Shown in pieces: positions 43,453 to 52,707 of a stretch of DNA of 64,000 bases. The DNA comes from JAJFUI01 sp963754135. GTDB taxonomy: Bacteria; Planctomycetota; Planctomycetia; Pirellulales; Thermoguttaceae. Within the stretch, counting starts at the first letter, position 1, and every line of letters begins with the position of its first letter. Below the pieces are notes generated by a model. That model was not told the DNA's origin, made no database searches, and saw only the letters and a list, made by a program, of their open reading frames with translations. The position numbers and the translations under genes were made by a program. The stretch is from assembly GCA_963754135.1 (NCBI GenBank), contig CAVWEY010000003.1, positions 1,178,001-1,242,000 on the forward strand, written 5' to 3'.

Positions 43453-44941
43453 TCATCCCTCGCCCCTCATCTGTCCCGCGCCGGGGAGGGTGACGATGAA
43501 CGTGCTGCCTTGGCCCAGAACGCTCTCCACGGTGAGCCGGCCGCCGTGGACGTCCTCGACGATGTGCTTGGCCAGGGGCAACCCCAGTCCGGTGCCGGAG
43601 GCCATTTGCTTGTCCTTCTTGACGCGGTAGAACTTCTCGAACACCCGCAGGCGGTCCTCTTCGCTCAGCCCGACGCCCGTGTCTTGCACCTCGAAGCGGA
43701 CCTGGTCGCCGGCCAGCCGGCTGCGGAGCGTCACCTTGCCGCCGGCGGGCGTGTACTTGACGGCGTTGCTCAACAGGTTGATCGCCGCCTGCAAGAGCAT
43801 GTCGCGGTCGGCCAGCACGCCCAGGTAGAGCGGGCTAAGCTCGCCGCGGAGCTGCGATCTGCTTCGCCTCGGCCGACGGCTGGACCACCCGCAACGCCTC
43901 CTCCAACAGCTCGTTGAGCGAGCGGGACTGCTTGCTGACCTGCACCACGCCGGCCTCGATGCGGGCCAGGTTCAGCAGGTTGTCCACCAGCCGCTGCAGG
44001 CGGTCGGCCTGGCCGTTGATCACGCCGAGGAACTCCTCGCGGGTTGCCTCGTCTTCGGCGTCGCCGTCGGCCAGCAGTTCCACGTAGGCCTTGATGCCGG
44101 CCAAGGGGGTTTTCATTTCGTGGCTGACGGAAGAGACGAACTCGGCGTTCCGCTTCTGCAGCGTCTTCTGGTCGCCGACGTCGCGGAGCACGGCCACGGC
44201 GCCGGCGTCCTGCCCGTCGGCGTCCTCTCCCTCGGCCGTCAGTTTCTGCGCGGTCGCCCGGATACCAGCGGCTCGCCCTTGGCTGTCGGTGATCTCGAGT
44301 TCGTCGGTGCGGTGCGCCGCGGTCTTCCGCTGCCGCGTCGCGGTGAGCAACTGAACCAACCGCTGGCAGTGCAGCACGCTTGCCAGGGCCTTGCTCTCGG
44401 TCTGGTCCGCGCCCAACTGGAACAATTCCTCGGCGCTGGGGTTGGCCAGCACGAGCCGGTCATAGCCGTCGATGGCCAGGACCGGATCGGAGAGGGCGGC
44501 CAGGATTCGCTTGACCCGTTGGGCCTCGGCGGAGGCCCGCAGACAGCGGACTTCCAGCGAGGTGCGGGCATGTTCGACGTCCTCGATGCGCCGGCACAGC
44601 CCTACGACCGTCTGACCCACCTCTGCCAGGATGCCTCTCCAAGGCGTGCCGGCCGGCAGCGGAGGCGGCGGCGGCGCGTCAGCACCGTTCGGAGCCGTTT
44701 GCGAGTCGATCCGGCAGAGGGCCTCCAGGTGCCGCCCGACGAGTTGGCGTTCGCGGCTGCGCTGCCGTCGCAGCAGCAGGGCAACTCCCCCGGCAACCGC
44801 GACGCCGGCCAACAGCACGGCCAATCGCAGCGGCCACGCGCCGCCGCTGGCCGGCCATCCGCCGAGCCACGCCGCGCTCAGGCCGGCCCAAAGGGTCAGC
44901 GAGACGCCGGCCAGCAAGTTGTCATTCTTCGGGCTGCTCAT
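43453..44941 (-). CDS. Membrane-bound sensor histidine kinase (one interruption)
   Basis: ATG 44941. Two membrane segments (LAGVSLTLWAGLSAAWLGGW; LAVLLAGVAVAGGVALLL) precede a linker and a PAS domain (LSDPVLAIDGYDRLVLANPS). The H-box is FVSSVSHEMKTPLAGIKAYV, the N-box NLLSNAVKYTPAGG, G1 DTGVGL, and G2 GTGLGLPLAKHI, so all catalytic blocks are present. One base shift near 43855 splits the frame before GELSPLYLGVLADRDMLLQA. It is probably the cognate kinase of the adjacent receiver protein. Its C-terminus (GQMRGEG) is encoded by a microsatellite. Confidence 0.9.
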
Positions 44942-44999
44942 TGAAGACTGGTGATCGGGGTGTTCGTCGGCTCTCGGGAAGACAATGGCGCGGAGGGAA

Positions 45000-45077
45000 A
45001 ACGCCCCGCGACTGCGGTCGCGGGGGTGAGAGCGCGTGGCGTTCGGCGTTCCCCCGCGACCGCAGTCGCGGGGCGTT
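45000..45077. repeat. Palindromic element family E, copy E5
   Basis: Perfect 27-nt arms (45000-45026 and 45051-45077) with a 24-nt spacer. Each arm contains the self-complementary CCGCGACTGCGGTCGCGG or its inverse. It fills the gap between the kinase and TPR genes. Confidence 0.93.
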
Positions 45078-45125
45078 GTGACGTTTTGCACGTCACAAAA
45101 TCGGCGGGAAGGACGTTCGCCGGCG

Positions 45126-46207
45126 CTACCGGACGACGGTGTATCTCGGGTCCAGTGCGCGGGCCTGCCGGAAGTTACTCTCGGCGGCCTCCTGTTGCCC
45201 GAGTTTCGCCAGCGTACATCCCATTAAAAGGTAGGATAGGGCACTCGACTTGTCCAACGAAAGTGCTTGCTGGAGTGCAACTTGGGACGATTGGTAGTCA
45301 CCCGTGCGGTAGTAGGCGGCCCCCAACATGCGGTGGATCGCCGCCGACTTGGGGAACTGGCCGGCCGCCGCCGCCAGCAACTCGACAGCCATCTCCGGCC
45401 GGTTGGCCTTCAGCGCCGAGGCTGCCGCCGAGAGCGGGATTTGCGGGTTGGCCGGCTTGGCGGCAACCGCCTGGCGGAAGCAGTCCATCGCCGCCTCCGG
45501 CGAGCCGGCGGCCAACGCCGCTTGCCCCTTCCGCAACAACTCGCCAGCCGGCTCATTTTCCGCAACCTTGGCAGGACCGGCAGATCCGGCAGGGGCCGTG
45601 GAAGCCGCAGGCGCGGCGGGCGCCGTGTAACCGGCCGGCTCGACCTCCGTCACGCCAAGCGTTGTCGAGCGGTCGTCGCGGACCTGCTGACGCGCAGGCT
45701 TCCTGGGCAGCCTGGTAGGCGGCCTGGAGGGCGTCGTTGTGCGGGTCCATCTTGGCCGCGCGCTCGAAGTAGCCCAAGGCGTCGGAGCTTTGTCCCAGGG
45801 CGTCCATGACCACGCCCATCGCGTATTGCACCTGGGCGTCGTTGGGGCAGGCGTCCAGCGCGGCCTTGGCGTGGCCGTAGGCCCCTTGCGCGTCGTCCTG
45901 GGCCAGCAGCAACTCGGCCAGCAGCAGTTGGGCGTCGCGGTGCCGGGGGTTGCGCCGAGCAGCTTCTCCAAACCCTCGCGGCAGCCCTGGACGTCGCGTT
46001 GTTGCAGCCAACGGGCCTTGGCCGCTTCGTACTCGGCCTGATCGCGCCGTTGCTCGAACTGCCGCACGTTGTCTTCGTTCCGTTTCCTGACCGGCGGCGG
46101 GTCCGCGGTGACGGCCTTCGGCAACTGTACGCTGGCGCAACCGGGCGCAAGGCCAAGAGCGACAGAAGGGCCAGTTTGCTGAGCATCGGAGAACGCATCG
46201 TGTTCAT
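45126..46207 (-). CDS. TPR lipoprotein of the secretion cluster (three interruptions)
   Basis: ATG 46207 overlaps the secretin stop by 4 nt. A signal peptide (SKLALLSLLAL) ends in a lipobox APGC once a missing G near 46135 is restored. About eight TPR-like helical pairs follow (HRDAQLLLAELLLAQDDAQG; QVQYAMGVVMDALGQSSDAL; AAIHRMLGAAYYRTGDYQSS-like). The frame also breaks near 45955 and 45690. By position and type it may be a pilotin-like protein helping the secretin assemble in the outer membrane. That role is inferred only. Confidence 0.8.
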
Positions 46208-48327
46208 TGCAGCATCCTCGGCCGCACCAGGTCGCGGTGCTGGCCCGGAATGCCCGGGTCCAACGGGTGGAGCGGCATCGGCGGCGGCGCGCCCTCCAGG
46301 TCGTTCAGCAGCCAGTCGGGCATGGATTGGCCCTCCAGCGGATTGCCGACCGGCTCGCCACCCTGGAGAGGCGTCACCAAGTCGTTGTACTCGGCGGAAG
46401 ATGGGTGCGGGTGGTAGGGCTTGTTCAACCAGATGTCGCTCCGCAGTTCCAGCGCGGCACGGTTGAGCGGATCGAATTGCACCGCCATCTCCGCGAACCG
46501 CAGGGCCTTGTGCATCTCGTGGGCCGCGTAGGCGCTCTCGGCCAGCCGGTAGTAGCGGCGGCCGATCGAGCGCTTGCCGAAGGGGCTCATTTTGTCGGCG
46601 TAGGCGCTTTGGCGGCGGAGGAATTCGCACGCCCCTTGCTGCCCTTCCCGGCACGTCCCCGGCTCGTAGACGATCCGCGGCGTGATCAGCACCAGCACTT
46701 CCTCGCGCAGCGTCTCTTCGGTGGTTTGGCGGAAGACGAACCCCACAAAGGGCAGATTGCCCAGCACCGGCATCTGGGTGGTGGTGTTGGTCAATTGCTC
46801 GTGGATCAGTCCGCCGATGACCACGGTGCAGCCGTCGCGGACCATGATGTTGGTGGTGACCTCGGTGAGCCGCTTGTTGGGCAGGGTCACTCCGCTCGGC
46901 TCGACGGTCACTTCGCCGTCGGAAAGCTCGGGGTGGACCTCCATGCGGATCACGCCGTCGCTGGTGATAAAGGGGCGGATCCGCAACTGGGTGCCCGTGT
47001 CGAGGAACTCCACGCTTTGGGTGGAGGTGGTTTCGGTGATGGTCTGGCTGATATAGCCCAGTTTTTCGCCGATTTGGAATTCCGCCCGCTGCTTGTTCAA
47101 CACCATCAGCCGGGGATTGGCGATGACGTTGGTGTCGCCGATTTGCTCCAGGGCGTCGAGAAAGGCGCCCAAGGTGCCGTCGAGAAAGCCGAACTTCAGG
47201 CCGCCGGTCAGGGGGAAGCCCGCCGGCTCAGCGGCGTCGCTCAGCGACTGCGACGGCGAGCCCAGGCCGAACTTGATGTCCGGGTTCTGCCGGAGCAACT
47301 GGAAGTTGACGCCGAACTTGTCCGTGTCGTCGAGCTTGACGCTGAGAATCATGGCCTCGATCGAGACCTGCATCGGCCGGACGTCGACCTCGGCCACCAT
47401 CTGGTCGATCTGGCACAATACGGCCTCGTAGTCGCGGACCACCAGCACCTCGTTGCCGGGAAACTTGTCGCCGCCGGCCGTGCTGTCGTTCAGGGCGATG
47501 CCGGCCTCGGCAGGGGTGGAAACGCTCAGCACGCCGGTCTTCTCCGTCAACAGCGGCGTAATCAGCGCCTTGAGTTCCGCCGAGGTGACGTAGTTCGGGC
47601 GGTAGGTCCGCGTGCCGACGCGGTCCATCGCCTGTTCGAGATTGTTGAAGTCCTCCGGGGTGCCGACGAAGATGAAGTTCCCTTCGCGGCGGGAGACGAA
47701 GCCGGTCGATTTCAGAATGGCGCCGAGCGCGCCCTGGATGTCCACGCCGTTCAAGGTGGCGGAGACCTTGCCCTCGACGTTCTTGCTGGCCAGGATGTTC
47801 AGATTGCCCTGCTCGCTCAACAGATCGAGCACCTTGCGGATGTCCTCGTCGTAGATGTGAATCCGCAGCTTGCCGTCCCCTTCGCCGTTGACGGTGCTCT
47901 TGGCCAGCGGGACCGGCGGAGGCGGCGGCGGATGCACTGGTTCGGCCTCGGGCGCGGCCAGCCCTTTCCGCAGCAGTTCCAAGACGTTCGAGAGTTGCTG
48001 GCCGTTCGGCGCGGGAACCACCTCTTGTCCATAGAGCGCGGCCGGCGCAACCAACGCCGGGCCGGTAGGAGGAGGGATTTGTTGATTTGGGATTCGGGAT
48101 TTGGGATTTCTGATTTCTGATTTCTGATTTCTGACCTCTGACCGCGGACCTCTGACTTCTGCTCCCTCTTCACGGACTACGGTCCACCGCTCGCTGCGCA
48201 CTTTACTGGGCACTGAAGTGCCCAGCCCTCCGGCGGAAGTGCCCAGGCCAATGGCCACGCAGACGGCCAGCCCCGCGCCCACCGCGGCGAACGAACCCAG
48301 CAGTGCAAGCCGTCCGGTAGTCTTCAT
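46204..48327 (-). CDS. gspD: Secretin GspD/PilQ with repeat-derived N-terminal segment
   Basis: This intact 707-aa protein forms the outer-membrane channel of type II secretion or type IV pili. N-domain: IYDEDIRKVLDLLSEQGNLN, then VDIQGALGAILKSTGFVSRR. Secretin domain: MQVSIEAMILSVKLDD, TNVIANPRLMVLNKQRAEFQ, GTQLRIRPFITSDGVIRMEV, CTVVIGGLIHEQ, LPFVGFVFRQT. The C-terminus adds TPR-like helices (RRYYRLAESAYAAHEMHKAL) and a Pro-rich tail. Residues ~27-42 and ~55-83 derive from two repeats read in frame just after the signal segment. Confidence 0.93.
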   Translation of the reverse strand: MKTTGRLALLGSFAAVGAGLAVCVAIGLGTSAGGLGTSVPSKVRSERWTVVREEGAEVRGPRSEVRNQKSEIRNPKSRIPNQQIPPPTGPALVAPAALYGQEVVPAPNGQQLSNVLELLRKGLAAPEAEPVHPPPPPPVPLAKSTVNGEGDGKLRIHIYDEDIRKVLDLLSEQGNLNILASKNVEGKVSATLNGVDIQGALGAILKSTGFVSRREGNFIFVGTPEDFNNLEQAMDRVGTRTYRPNYVTSAELKALITPLLTEKTGVLSVSTPAEAGIALNDSTAGGDKFPGNEVLVVRDYEAVLCQIDQMVAEVDVRPMQVSIEAMILSVKLDDTDKFGVNFQLLRQNPDIKFGLGSPSQSLSDAAEPAGFPLTGGLKFGFLDGTLGAFLDALEQIGDTNVIANPRLMVLNKQRAEFQIGEKLGYISQTITETTSTQSVEFLDTGTQLRIRPFITSDGVIRMEVHPELSDGEVTVEPSGVTLPNKRLTEVTTNIMVRDGCTVVIGGLIHEQLTNTTTQMPVLGNLPFVGFVFRQTTEETLREEVLVLITPRIVYEPGTCREGQQGACEFLRRQSAYADKMSPFGKRSIGRRYYRLAESAYAAHEMHKALRFAEMAVQFDPLNRAALELRSDIWLNKPYHPHPSSAEYNDLVTPLQGGEPVGNPLEGQSMPDWLLNDLEGAPPPMPLHPLDPGIPGQHRDLVRPRMLQ
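48082..48255. repeat. Two repeats inside the secretin gene
   Basis: 48082-48165 is a tandem of GATTTCTGATTTCTGA / GACCTCTGACC type, encoding R-N-Q-K-S-E-I-R-N-P-K-S on the minus strand. 48205-48250 is an inverted repeat with TTACTGGGCACTGAAGTGCC; a related GGGCACTCTAGTGCCC occurs at 55940. Both are in frame. Confidence 0.8.
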
Positions 48328-48356
48328 GGGTCTTCCGTGACCGTCTTCGTAGGTTG

Positions 48357-49014
48357 CTAGCGATCAGGGACGAGCAACTCAATTTTGCCGGACTTGCCCG
48401 GCTCGGGGATCGTGAGTTCGAACTTTTCTCCGCCGGATTGCAGGACGGCGCGACGGGGATGGACTTCGGTCAACTTAAACGTGGCCCGGACCGGCTCCTT
48501 CTCCTTGGCGACTTCGATGGTTTGGCCAAGGGCGTAGGTCCTGCCGTTGATTTGTGCGATGCTGCGTTGCGGGCCGATGATCGTGCCGGTGAGCACCAGG
48601 CCGGCGGCGCTGGGGGTGACCGCCGGCGGATGCGGCTCGGCCTTGTGAGGCGCTTTGGCCTTCGCCGCTTCGGCCTTCGGACACTCGAAAGGGTCTCGCG
48701 TCTGGGCGAGCCGGGTGGCCGTCATGGTCCGCGGATCGTCGCGCATCCACTGGACGACTTTCTCCCAGGAGGGGGACTTGGAAGCGGCATCCGCCACGGC
48801 GGCCGGCGGGGCCGGCTGGGCGGCCGATGCTCGGGTGGCTGCCACCGCTGCCGGCTCGGCGGCTCTGCGCCGTCTTGTCCTTGCCCATCCAACTCCATAC
48901 CAGCGGCGCCCAGCAATACAGGGCCACCACCGCGATAATTCCCAAGAGGGCTGCCTTCTTGGGACTGGCGGCGATCTCGCGTCGGAGCTTCTTGCCTAGT
49001 TTGTCCAGTTTCAC
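48357..49014 (-). CDS. PilP/GspC-like inner-membrane protein (one interruption)
   Basis: ATG 49014 begins MKLDKLGKKLRREIAASPKK, then one membrane helix (ALLGIIAVVALYCWAPLVWS). After an interruption near 48870 comes an Ala/Pro linker and a C-terminal beta domain (GLVLTGTIIGPQRSIAQING, TYALGQTIEVAKEKEPVRAT). The layout matches PilP or GspC-type linkers between the inner-membrane platform and the secretin. It directly precedes gspD and follows the PilO-like gene. Confidence 0.78.
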
Positions 49015-49108
49015 GATTCAAGCCTGGAATCAGATGCTGTTCGTAGTACCAGCCTTCTAAAGACCGCACTCCGAACCTGGCCTCTGCCCCGGCTCCTCCG
49101 TATATCGG

Positions 49109-49675
49109 CTAATCGGCACGTCTTGTGTAATCGGAATTCTGCGGATTATCGGAAAACACAACCAAGTTTATCTCACACCGCACATCTTTCGCATCCTTAT
49201 CCGTCTTCTCCAACTTGATGGACTCGACCCAGATTGCCATCGGGAGCGCCTCGATTTGCCGGATGAAATCGAAGACCTGGGCGAACTTTCCCGAGCAATG
49301 GACCGCAATCGGGATTTCCTCGATCTTCTCGTGAACCACCAAGCGTTGCGGGTCGAACCGGGCGATCGCCAGTCCGGCGTCTTTGGCCAGGGCATTGATC
49401 TTTCCATAGAGGGCGGGGATCGCCCGCTTCTGAGGCGCCGCCTGCTCCCACCGGCCGACAACCACTGCCACCTTGTCCAGCTCCTGTTGGCAGAGGGCCA
49501 CGGCCTGCGACAACCCCGTGGCTTGGGTCACGAACTGCCGTTTCGTTTCCACCTGGTCCTGAACTTCGCGTATCGCCCGGCGGCCGGGCAGCCACACCAG
49601 CGACACGTACGCCACGGCAAGGGCCGTCAGCGGCAGCGTGACCGTCCAACTGCTCTGTCGAAAAGGGCTGCTCAT
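49109..49675 (-). CDS. pilO: PilO-like inner-membrane protein
   Basis: This intact ~188-aa protein has one N-terminal helix (WTVTLPLTALAVAYVSLVWL), a coiled-coil stretch (REVQDQVETKRQFVTQATGL) and a ferredoxin-like C-terminal domain (AVHCSGKFAQVFDFIRQIEA). PilO forms dimers with PilN in the periplasm. ATG 49675 overlaps the pilN stop (ATGA). Confidence 0.85.
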   Translation of the reverse strand: MSSPFRQSSWTVTLPLTALAVAYVSLVWLPGRRAIREVQDQVETKRQFVTQATGLSQAVALCQQELDKVAVVVGRWEQAAPQKRAIPALYGKINALAKDAGLAIARFDPQRLVVHEKIEEIPIAVHCSGKFAQVFDFIRQIEALPMAIWVESIKLEKTDKDAKDVRCEINLVVFSDNPQNSDYTRRAD

Positions 49676-50415
49676 GGTTTCTGTTGTTGGTTCTGTGCCA
49701 CGTCCCTCTTGGGCGGCCCCACGGGGCCTCCCGGCTGGCCGTAGCCCGGCTGAACGGCCAGCACGGCGCGGAACTGGAGCACCGTGTCCTCTTTGTTGTT
49801 GTCCACGCTGTTGAAGCAATCCAACTCCGCCTTGTCGAAGATGTCCGTGGCGTCCAACACGCCGAGGTAGCGGTGCAGGGCCGCACTCTCCGTAGCCGTG
49901 CCGCCGATGACGACGACCGTTTGCAGCGAGTCCAGCCGGGCACGGAGCGCGGCCAGGTCGCGGCCGGCGGCGGGGAGCGACTTGAGCTTCTCTTCTTCCG
50001 CCTTCCGATCGGCCGGGGGCGGGACCTCGCCGGGCGGGCGGCCGGCCGCCGCCTGGCGGAAGACCTGCACTTGCAGGAACGTGATTTCCTCGGGCAGCGG
50101 GCGGAGCAACGCCGAAAACAGTTGGGTCCGCGGCCAGGGGTGGCGGAGATAGGTGTACAGCTCCGCGGCCGCCCTGACGCTGCCAAGACGCTTCCGGGTT
50201 TCCGCCAGCCGGTTTTGCAGGTTGAGGGCCGTTCCGTAAGCGGGCTGAAGTGCCGCCAATTGGCCTTGCACGTAGCGCCAGCGGCAGTGCTGGACGATCG
50301 CCGCCGCGGCCACCAGGCCGACCACCGCGGTGGCCGCCACAATCAGCCACGGCTGCGATTGCCGCCGCTCGTGCTTGCGGTGGTACTCGATCGGCAGGAA
50401 GTCGATGTCGTGCAT
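49672..50415 (-). CDS. pilN: PilN-like inner-membrane protein
   Basis: This intact 247-aa protein has a cytoplasmic N-terminus MHDIDFLPIEYHRKHERRQS, which carries the INLLP-like PilM-binding motif in the form IDFLP. One helix (PWLIVAATAVVGLVAAAAIV) and a coiled-coil/periplasmic domain (LFSALLRPLPEEITFLQVQV) follow. It sits between pilM and pilO with 1-4 nt spacing. Confidence 0.87.
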   Translation of the reverse strand: MHDIDFLPIEYHRKHERRQSQPWLIVAATAVVGLVAAAAIVQHCRWRYVQGQLAALQPAYGTALNLQNRLAETRKRLGSVRAAAELYTYLRHPWPRTQLFSALLRPLPEEITFLQVQVFRQAAAGRPPGEVPPPADRKAEEEKLKSLPAAGRDLAALRARLDSLQTVVVIGGTATESAALHRYLGVLDATDIFDKAELDCFNSVDNNKEDTVLQFRAVLAVQPGYGQPGGPVGPPKRDVAQNQQQKP

Positions 50416-50416
50416 G

Positions 50417-51511
50417 TTAGAGCGGCTCCTTCAATGCCAATCCGGCGGCGACGTCCCACTGGCCGACGCGGCCGGCGAGTCCCGCCGGCTGGAAGGGCCG
50501 CAGCGGGTTCCCCACCTCGCACGGCAGTTCCAGCCGCGCCGAGAGCCACTCGGCCAACACGTCGGTGGCCTCGCCCCCGCCGAGCACCATTTGTTGGAGC
50601 GGCTGCCCCCGGAAGGTGACGCTGTAATACCGCAAACACAAGGACAACTCGTGCGCCAGCCGGTCGAGCGCGGGGCGGACGGCCTCGTCCAGGCTGCGGG
50701 CGATCTCGGGATCGCGCTCGGGCGCCTGCCGGTCGGCGTTGTGGCGCCGCAGCGCCGCGGCGTCGCCGGGGGTCATTTTCAGCCCCTTTGCCACCGCCTC
50801 GTCGAAGTGCCGCCCGCCAAGGTCGATGTACTTCACGAACATCGTGTCGGTGCCGCGGGCGATGACGGCCACGGTGCTCGAAGCCCCCACGGTGACGAAC
50901 ATCATGCGGCGCTGCTGGTCGTCGTCGCGGCGGAACTGCCGGCTGTAGCACCGCAGCATCGCCACCGGCTCGACGTCCACCGCCACCGGCCGCAGGCCGG
51001 CCTGCTCGGCAACGCCGATCAGCCGGTCGAGCGAGGGGCGGTGACAAGCCAGCAAGATCACTTCGCGGCGGACCGTGTCCCCCTGCTTCACGTCGTCGGC
51101 CTCGATGTAGCGGACTTCCGCCTCCTCGCTGCCGAAGGGGAGCCGGCCCACCGCCTCGAAATGGACGATTTTCGTCAGTTCGTCGCCGGTGGCCTGGGCG
51201 ACGCGGATGTTCTGCACGAAGAGGCTGCCCGAACCCAGGCAGAGGACGGCGTTGCGGCCGCGGAAGTTACGGCCTTCGCGGGCGCGGCGGATGGCCTCCA
51301 CCACCCGCTGGTCCCGGTGCTCCGCGGGCACCGCCGGGGCACCATGCCAAGCATGCTCGCGGTGGTCGGCGGCCGCTTCCGGCGGCAGTTCCCACCGCGC
51401 CGCCTCGCAGACGCGGGTGCGGGCGGCGTCGAATTGCAACAGCTTCACCGCGCGGCTGCCAATGTCCACGCCGATCGGTCCCGAGCGCGCCCGGCCCAGC
51501 CAATTCACCAT
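50417..51511 (-). CDS. pilM: PilM-like actin-fold pilus assembly ATPase
   Basis: This intact 364-aa cytoplasmic protein of the FtsA/PilM family has phosphate-1 loop IGVDIGSRAVKLLQF, connecting region VEAIRRARE, phosphate-2 MMFVTVGASSTVAVIARG, and adenosine motif QMVLGGGEATDVLAEWL. It binds the N-terminus of PilN. It is first in the pilM-pilN-pilO-pilP-gspD run. The palindrome K lies just upstream. Confidence 0.9.
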   Translation of the reverse strand: MVNWLGRARSGPIGVDIGSRAVKLLQFDAARTRVCEAARWELPPEAAADHREHAWHGAPAVPAEHRDQRVVEAIRRAREGRNFRGRNAVLCLGSGSLFVQNIRVAQATGDELTKIVHFEAVGRLPFGSEEAEVRYIEADDVKQGDTVRREVILLACHRPSLDRLIGVAEQAGLRPVAVDVEPVAMLRCYSRQFRRDDDQQRRMMFVTVGASSTVAVIARGTDTMFVKYIDLGGRHFDEAVAKGLKMTPGDAAALRRHNADRQAPERDPEIARSLDEAVRPALDRLAHELSLCLRYYSVTFRGQPLQQMVLGGGEATDVLAEWLSARLELPCEVGNPLRPFQPAGLAGRVGQWDVAAGLALKEPL

Positions 51512-51543
51512 GCCAATTCCCCGTCGTTCAACCTCGTTCCCAG

Positions 51544-51636
51544 TTGGGGTCAGACCGTGATTAGTGATTAGCGGGAGAAACCGTTAGAAACTTGGAAAGT
51601 CGTTGCCCGCTAATCACTAATCACGGTCTGACCCCA
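51544..51636. repeat. Palindromic element (family K) upstream of pilM
   Basis: The arms 51544-51575 and 51606-51636 (containing GGTCAGACCGTGATTAGTGA) are nearly perfect over about 30 nt, with a 30-nt spacer. It probably lies between promoter and pilM or between two transcripts. Confidence 0.92.
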
Positions 51637-51643
51637 CGTTATT

Positions 51644-52273
51644 CTATGGCGCCGGCAGCACGCCCGCCGGCGGACTTCCGGCCGAGCAGTCGCCGGTGCG
51701 GGCAATGCCCGTGGCCGGATCGACCTCGACCGTAATGTACCGGGTATCGTCGCCGCCGCCCGCGGCAAGCCAGACCGTCGTTCCTTCGGCGCGGAGGGTT
51801 TGCCCGAGCGGGCCGAACTCAACGTTGTCGACCGCTTGCAGCGAGGTGCTCGTGCCGGCCGCCGCCAACCACACGGCCGGCCCGACGCACGGCAGCTTGT
51901 CGAAGGCGACGATGTGCTGGTCGGGCGGATCGCCCGGCGACGAAAACGGCGAGTTGGGCAACTGCCCGAGCGCCGGGTTCGTGCCGCTATAGGTGAGCAC
52001 GTACTGGTTCCCCTTGACGTCGAACGTGATCTTGTAGTTGCTGTTGTTGGCCACGGCGAGGCTGCGGGCGTAGGCCAGATCGGTGGCCACGATCTGGGCG
52101 ACGGTGCGCAACTGGTCCACCACCGCCGGCTGGGAGCTGGGCAACACGATGGCCGCCAGCACCGCCACCACCGCCACCACCAGCAATAACTCCAACAGCG
52201 TAAAACCCCTCGCCCTTTGGGAGAGGGGCCGGGGGTGAGGGCGCGGCCGGCACAATTCGCGGTACTCACGCAT
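51644..52273 (-). CDS. Type II pseudopilin (GspH-like) with repeat-derived leader
   Basis: The prepilin cleavage site and helix are G|FTLLELLLVVAVVAVLAAIV. The leader (MREYRELCRPRPHPRPLSQR) is long; its second half is encoded by the left arm of a family N palindrome, which also supplies the Gly before the cut. The C-terminal globular part (LAYARSLAVANNSNYKITFD, with a late GGDDTRYITVEVD) fits minor pseudopilin GspH/FimT. ATG 52273 has no good ribosome site and lies in the loop between the palindrome arms. About 209 aa, intact. Confidence 0.83.
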   Translation of the reverse strand: MREYRELCRPRPHPRPLSQRARGFTLLELLLVVAVVAVLAAIVLPSSQPAVVDQLRTVAQIVATDLAYARSLAVANNSNYKITFDVKGNQYVLTYSGTNPALGQLPNSPFSSPGDPPDQHIVAFDKLPCVGPAVWLAAAGTSTSLQAVDNVEFGPLGQTLRAEGTTVWLAAGGGDDTRYITVEVDPATGIARTGDCSAGSPPAGVLPAP

Positions 52274-52326
52274 ATAATTTCTGCACAGACCGCCCTCACC
52301 CTAACCCTCTCCCAATGGGAGAGGGG
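52206..52326. repeat. Family N palindrome enclosing the pseudopilin start codon
   Basis: The left unit is 52206-52243 (CTCGCCCTTTGGGAGAGGGG plus GGTGAGGGCG) and the right unit 52291-52326 (CGCCCTCACCCTAACCCTCTC plus GGGAGAGGGG); the two are inverted. The start codon of the gspH-like gene (52271-52273) lies in the spacer. Confidence 0.88.
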
Positions 52327-52339
52327 ACAAAAAACCATG

Positions 52340-52582
52340 TCACTTCTTTGGCAGTTCCACGACGATCACCTTCAACTCCCCGGACTTGAGCAGGGCGTTC
52401 TGCTCCTTCAGGAGATTCTTGATCTCCTCCAGGTTGGCGATCATTTCCTTGCGGTCTTCCGGGGCGTTGGCCAACGTCGGCCGCGACCCGCTCTGGGCGT
52501 GGCTCGCCTGGTAAAAGCTTAGCACGCCGTAACATAGGACGCCGGCAATCGCCAGCAACCACCAACGCGTGGCTCGATTCAT
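52340..52582 (-). CDS. Small single-pass membrane protein
   Basis: This intact 80-aa protein has one N-terminal helix (WWLLAIAGVLCYGVLSFYQA), then a coiled coil (DRKEMIANLEEIKNLLKEQN) and a basic end (VELPKK). Similar short proteins lie next to planctomycete pilus genes. It is likely a minor assembly component, but I cannot name it. Confidence 0.65.
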   Translation of the reverse strand: MNRATRWWLLAIAGVLCYGVLSFYQASHAQSGSRPTLANAPEDRKEMIANLEEIKNLLKEQNALLKSGELKVIVVELPKK

Positions 52583-52612
52583 GTCACTTTCCTTTCCCTT
52601 GCAGGTTCAATC

Positions 52613-52690
52613 CGTAGGGTGGAACCAGCGAAGCGCAGGCCCACCGGCCAGCCGCGTGGTGGGACAGCGCTCTGGATTGTCCCACCCTAC
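52613..52690. repeat. Palindromic element family L, copy 2
   Basis: The outer arms GTAGGGTGGAACC- and GATTGTCCCACCCTAC- types pair imperfectly. It lies at the 3' end of the PilX-like gene. Copy 1 is at 772-855. Confidence 0.75.
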
Positions 52691-52707
52691 AGCAGTGTAG
52701 CACGCGG

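Noticed and set aside
46207..48120. Long plus-strand open frame of 637 codons
   Set aside because: It is antisense to the intact secretin gene, has shadow-like composition (His, Val, Gln, Gly rich) and no recognisable domain. High GC makes such antisense frames common.
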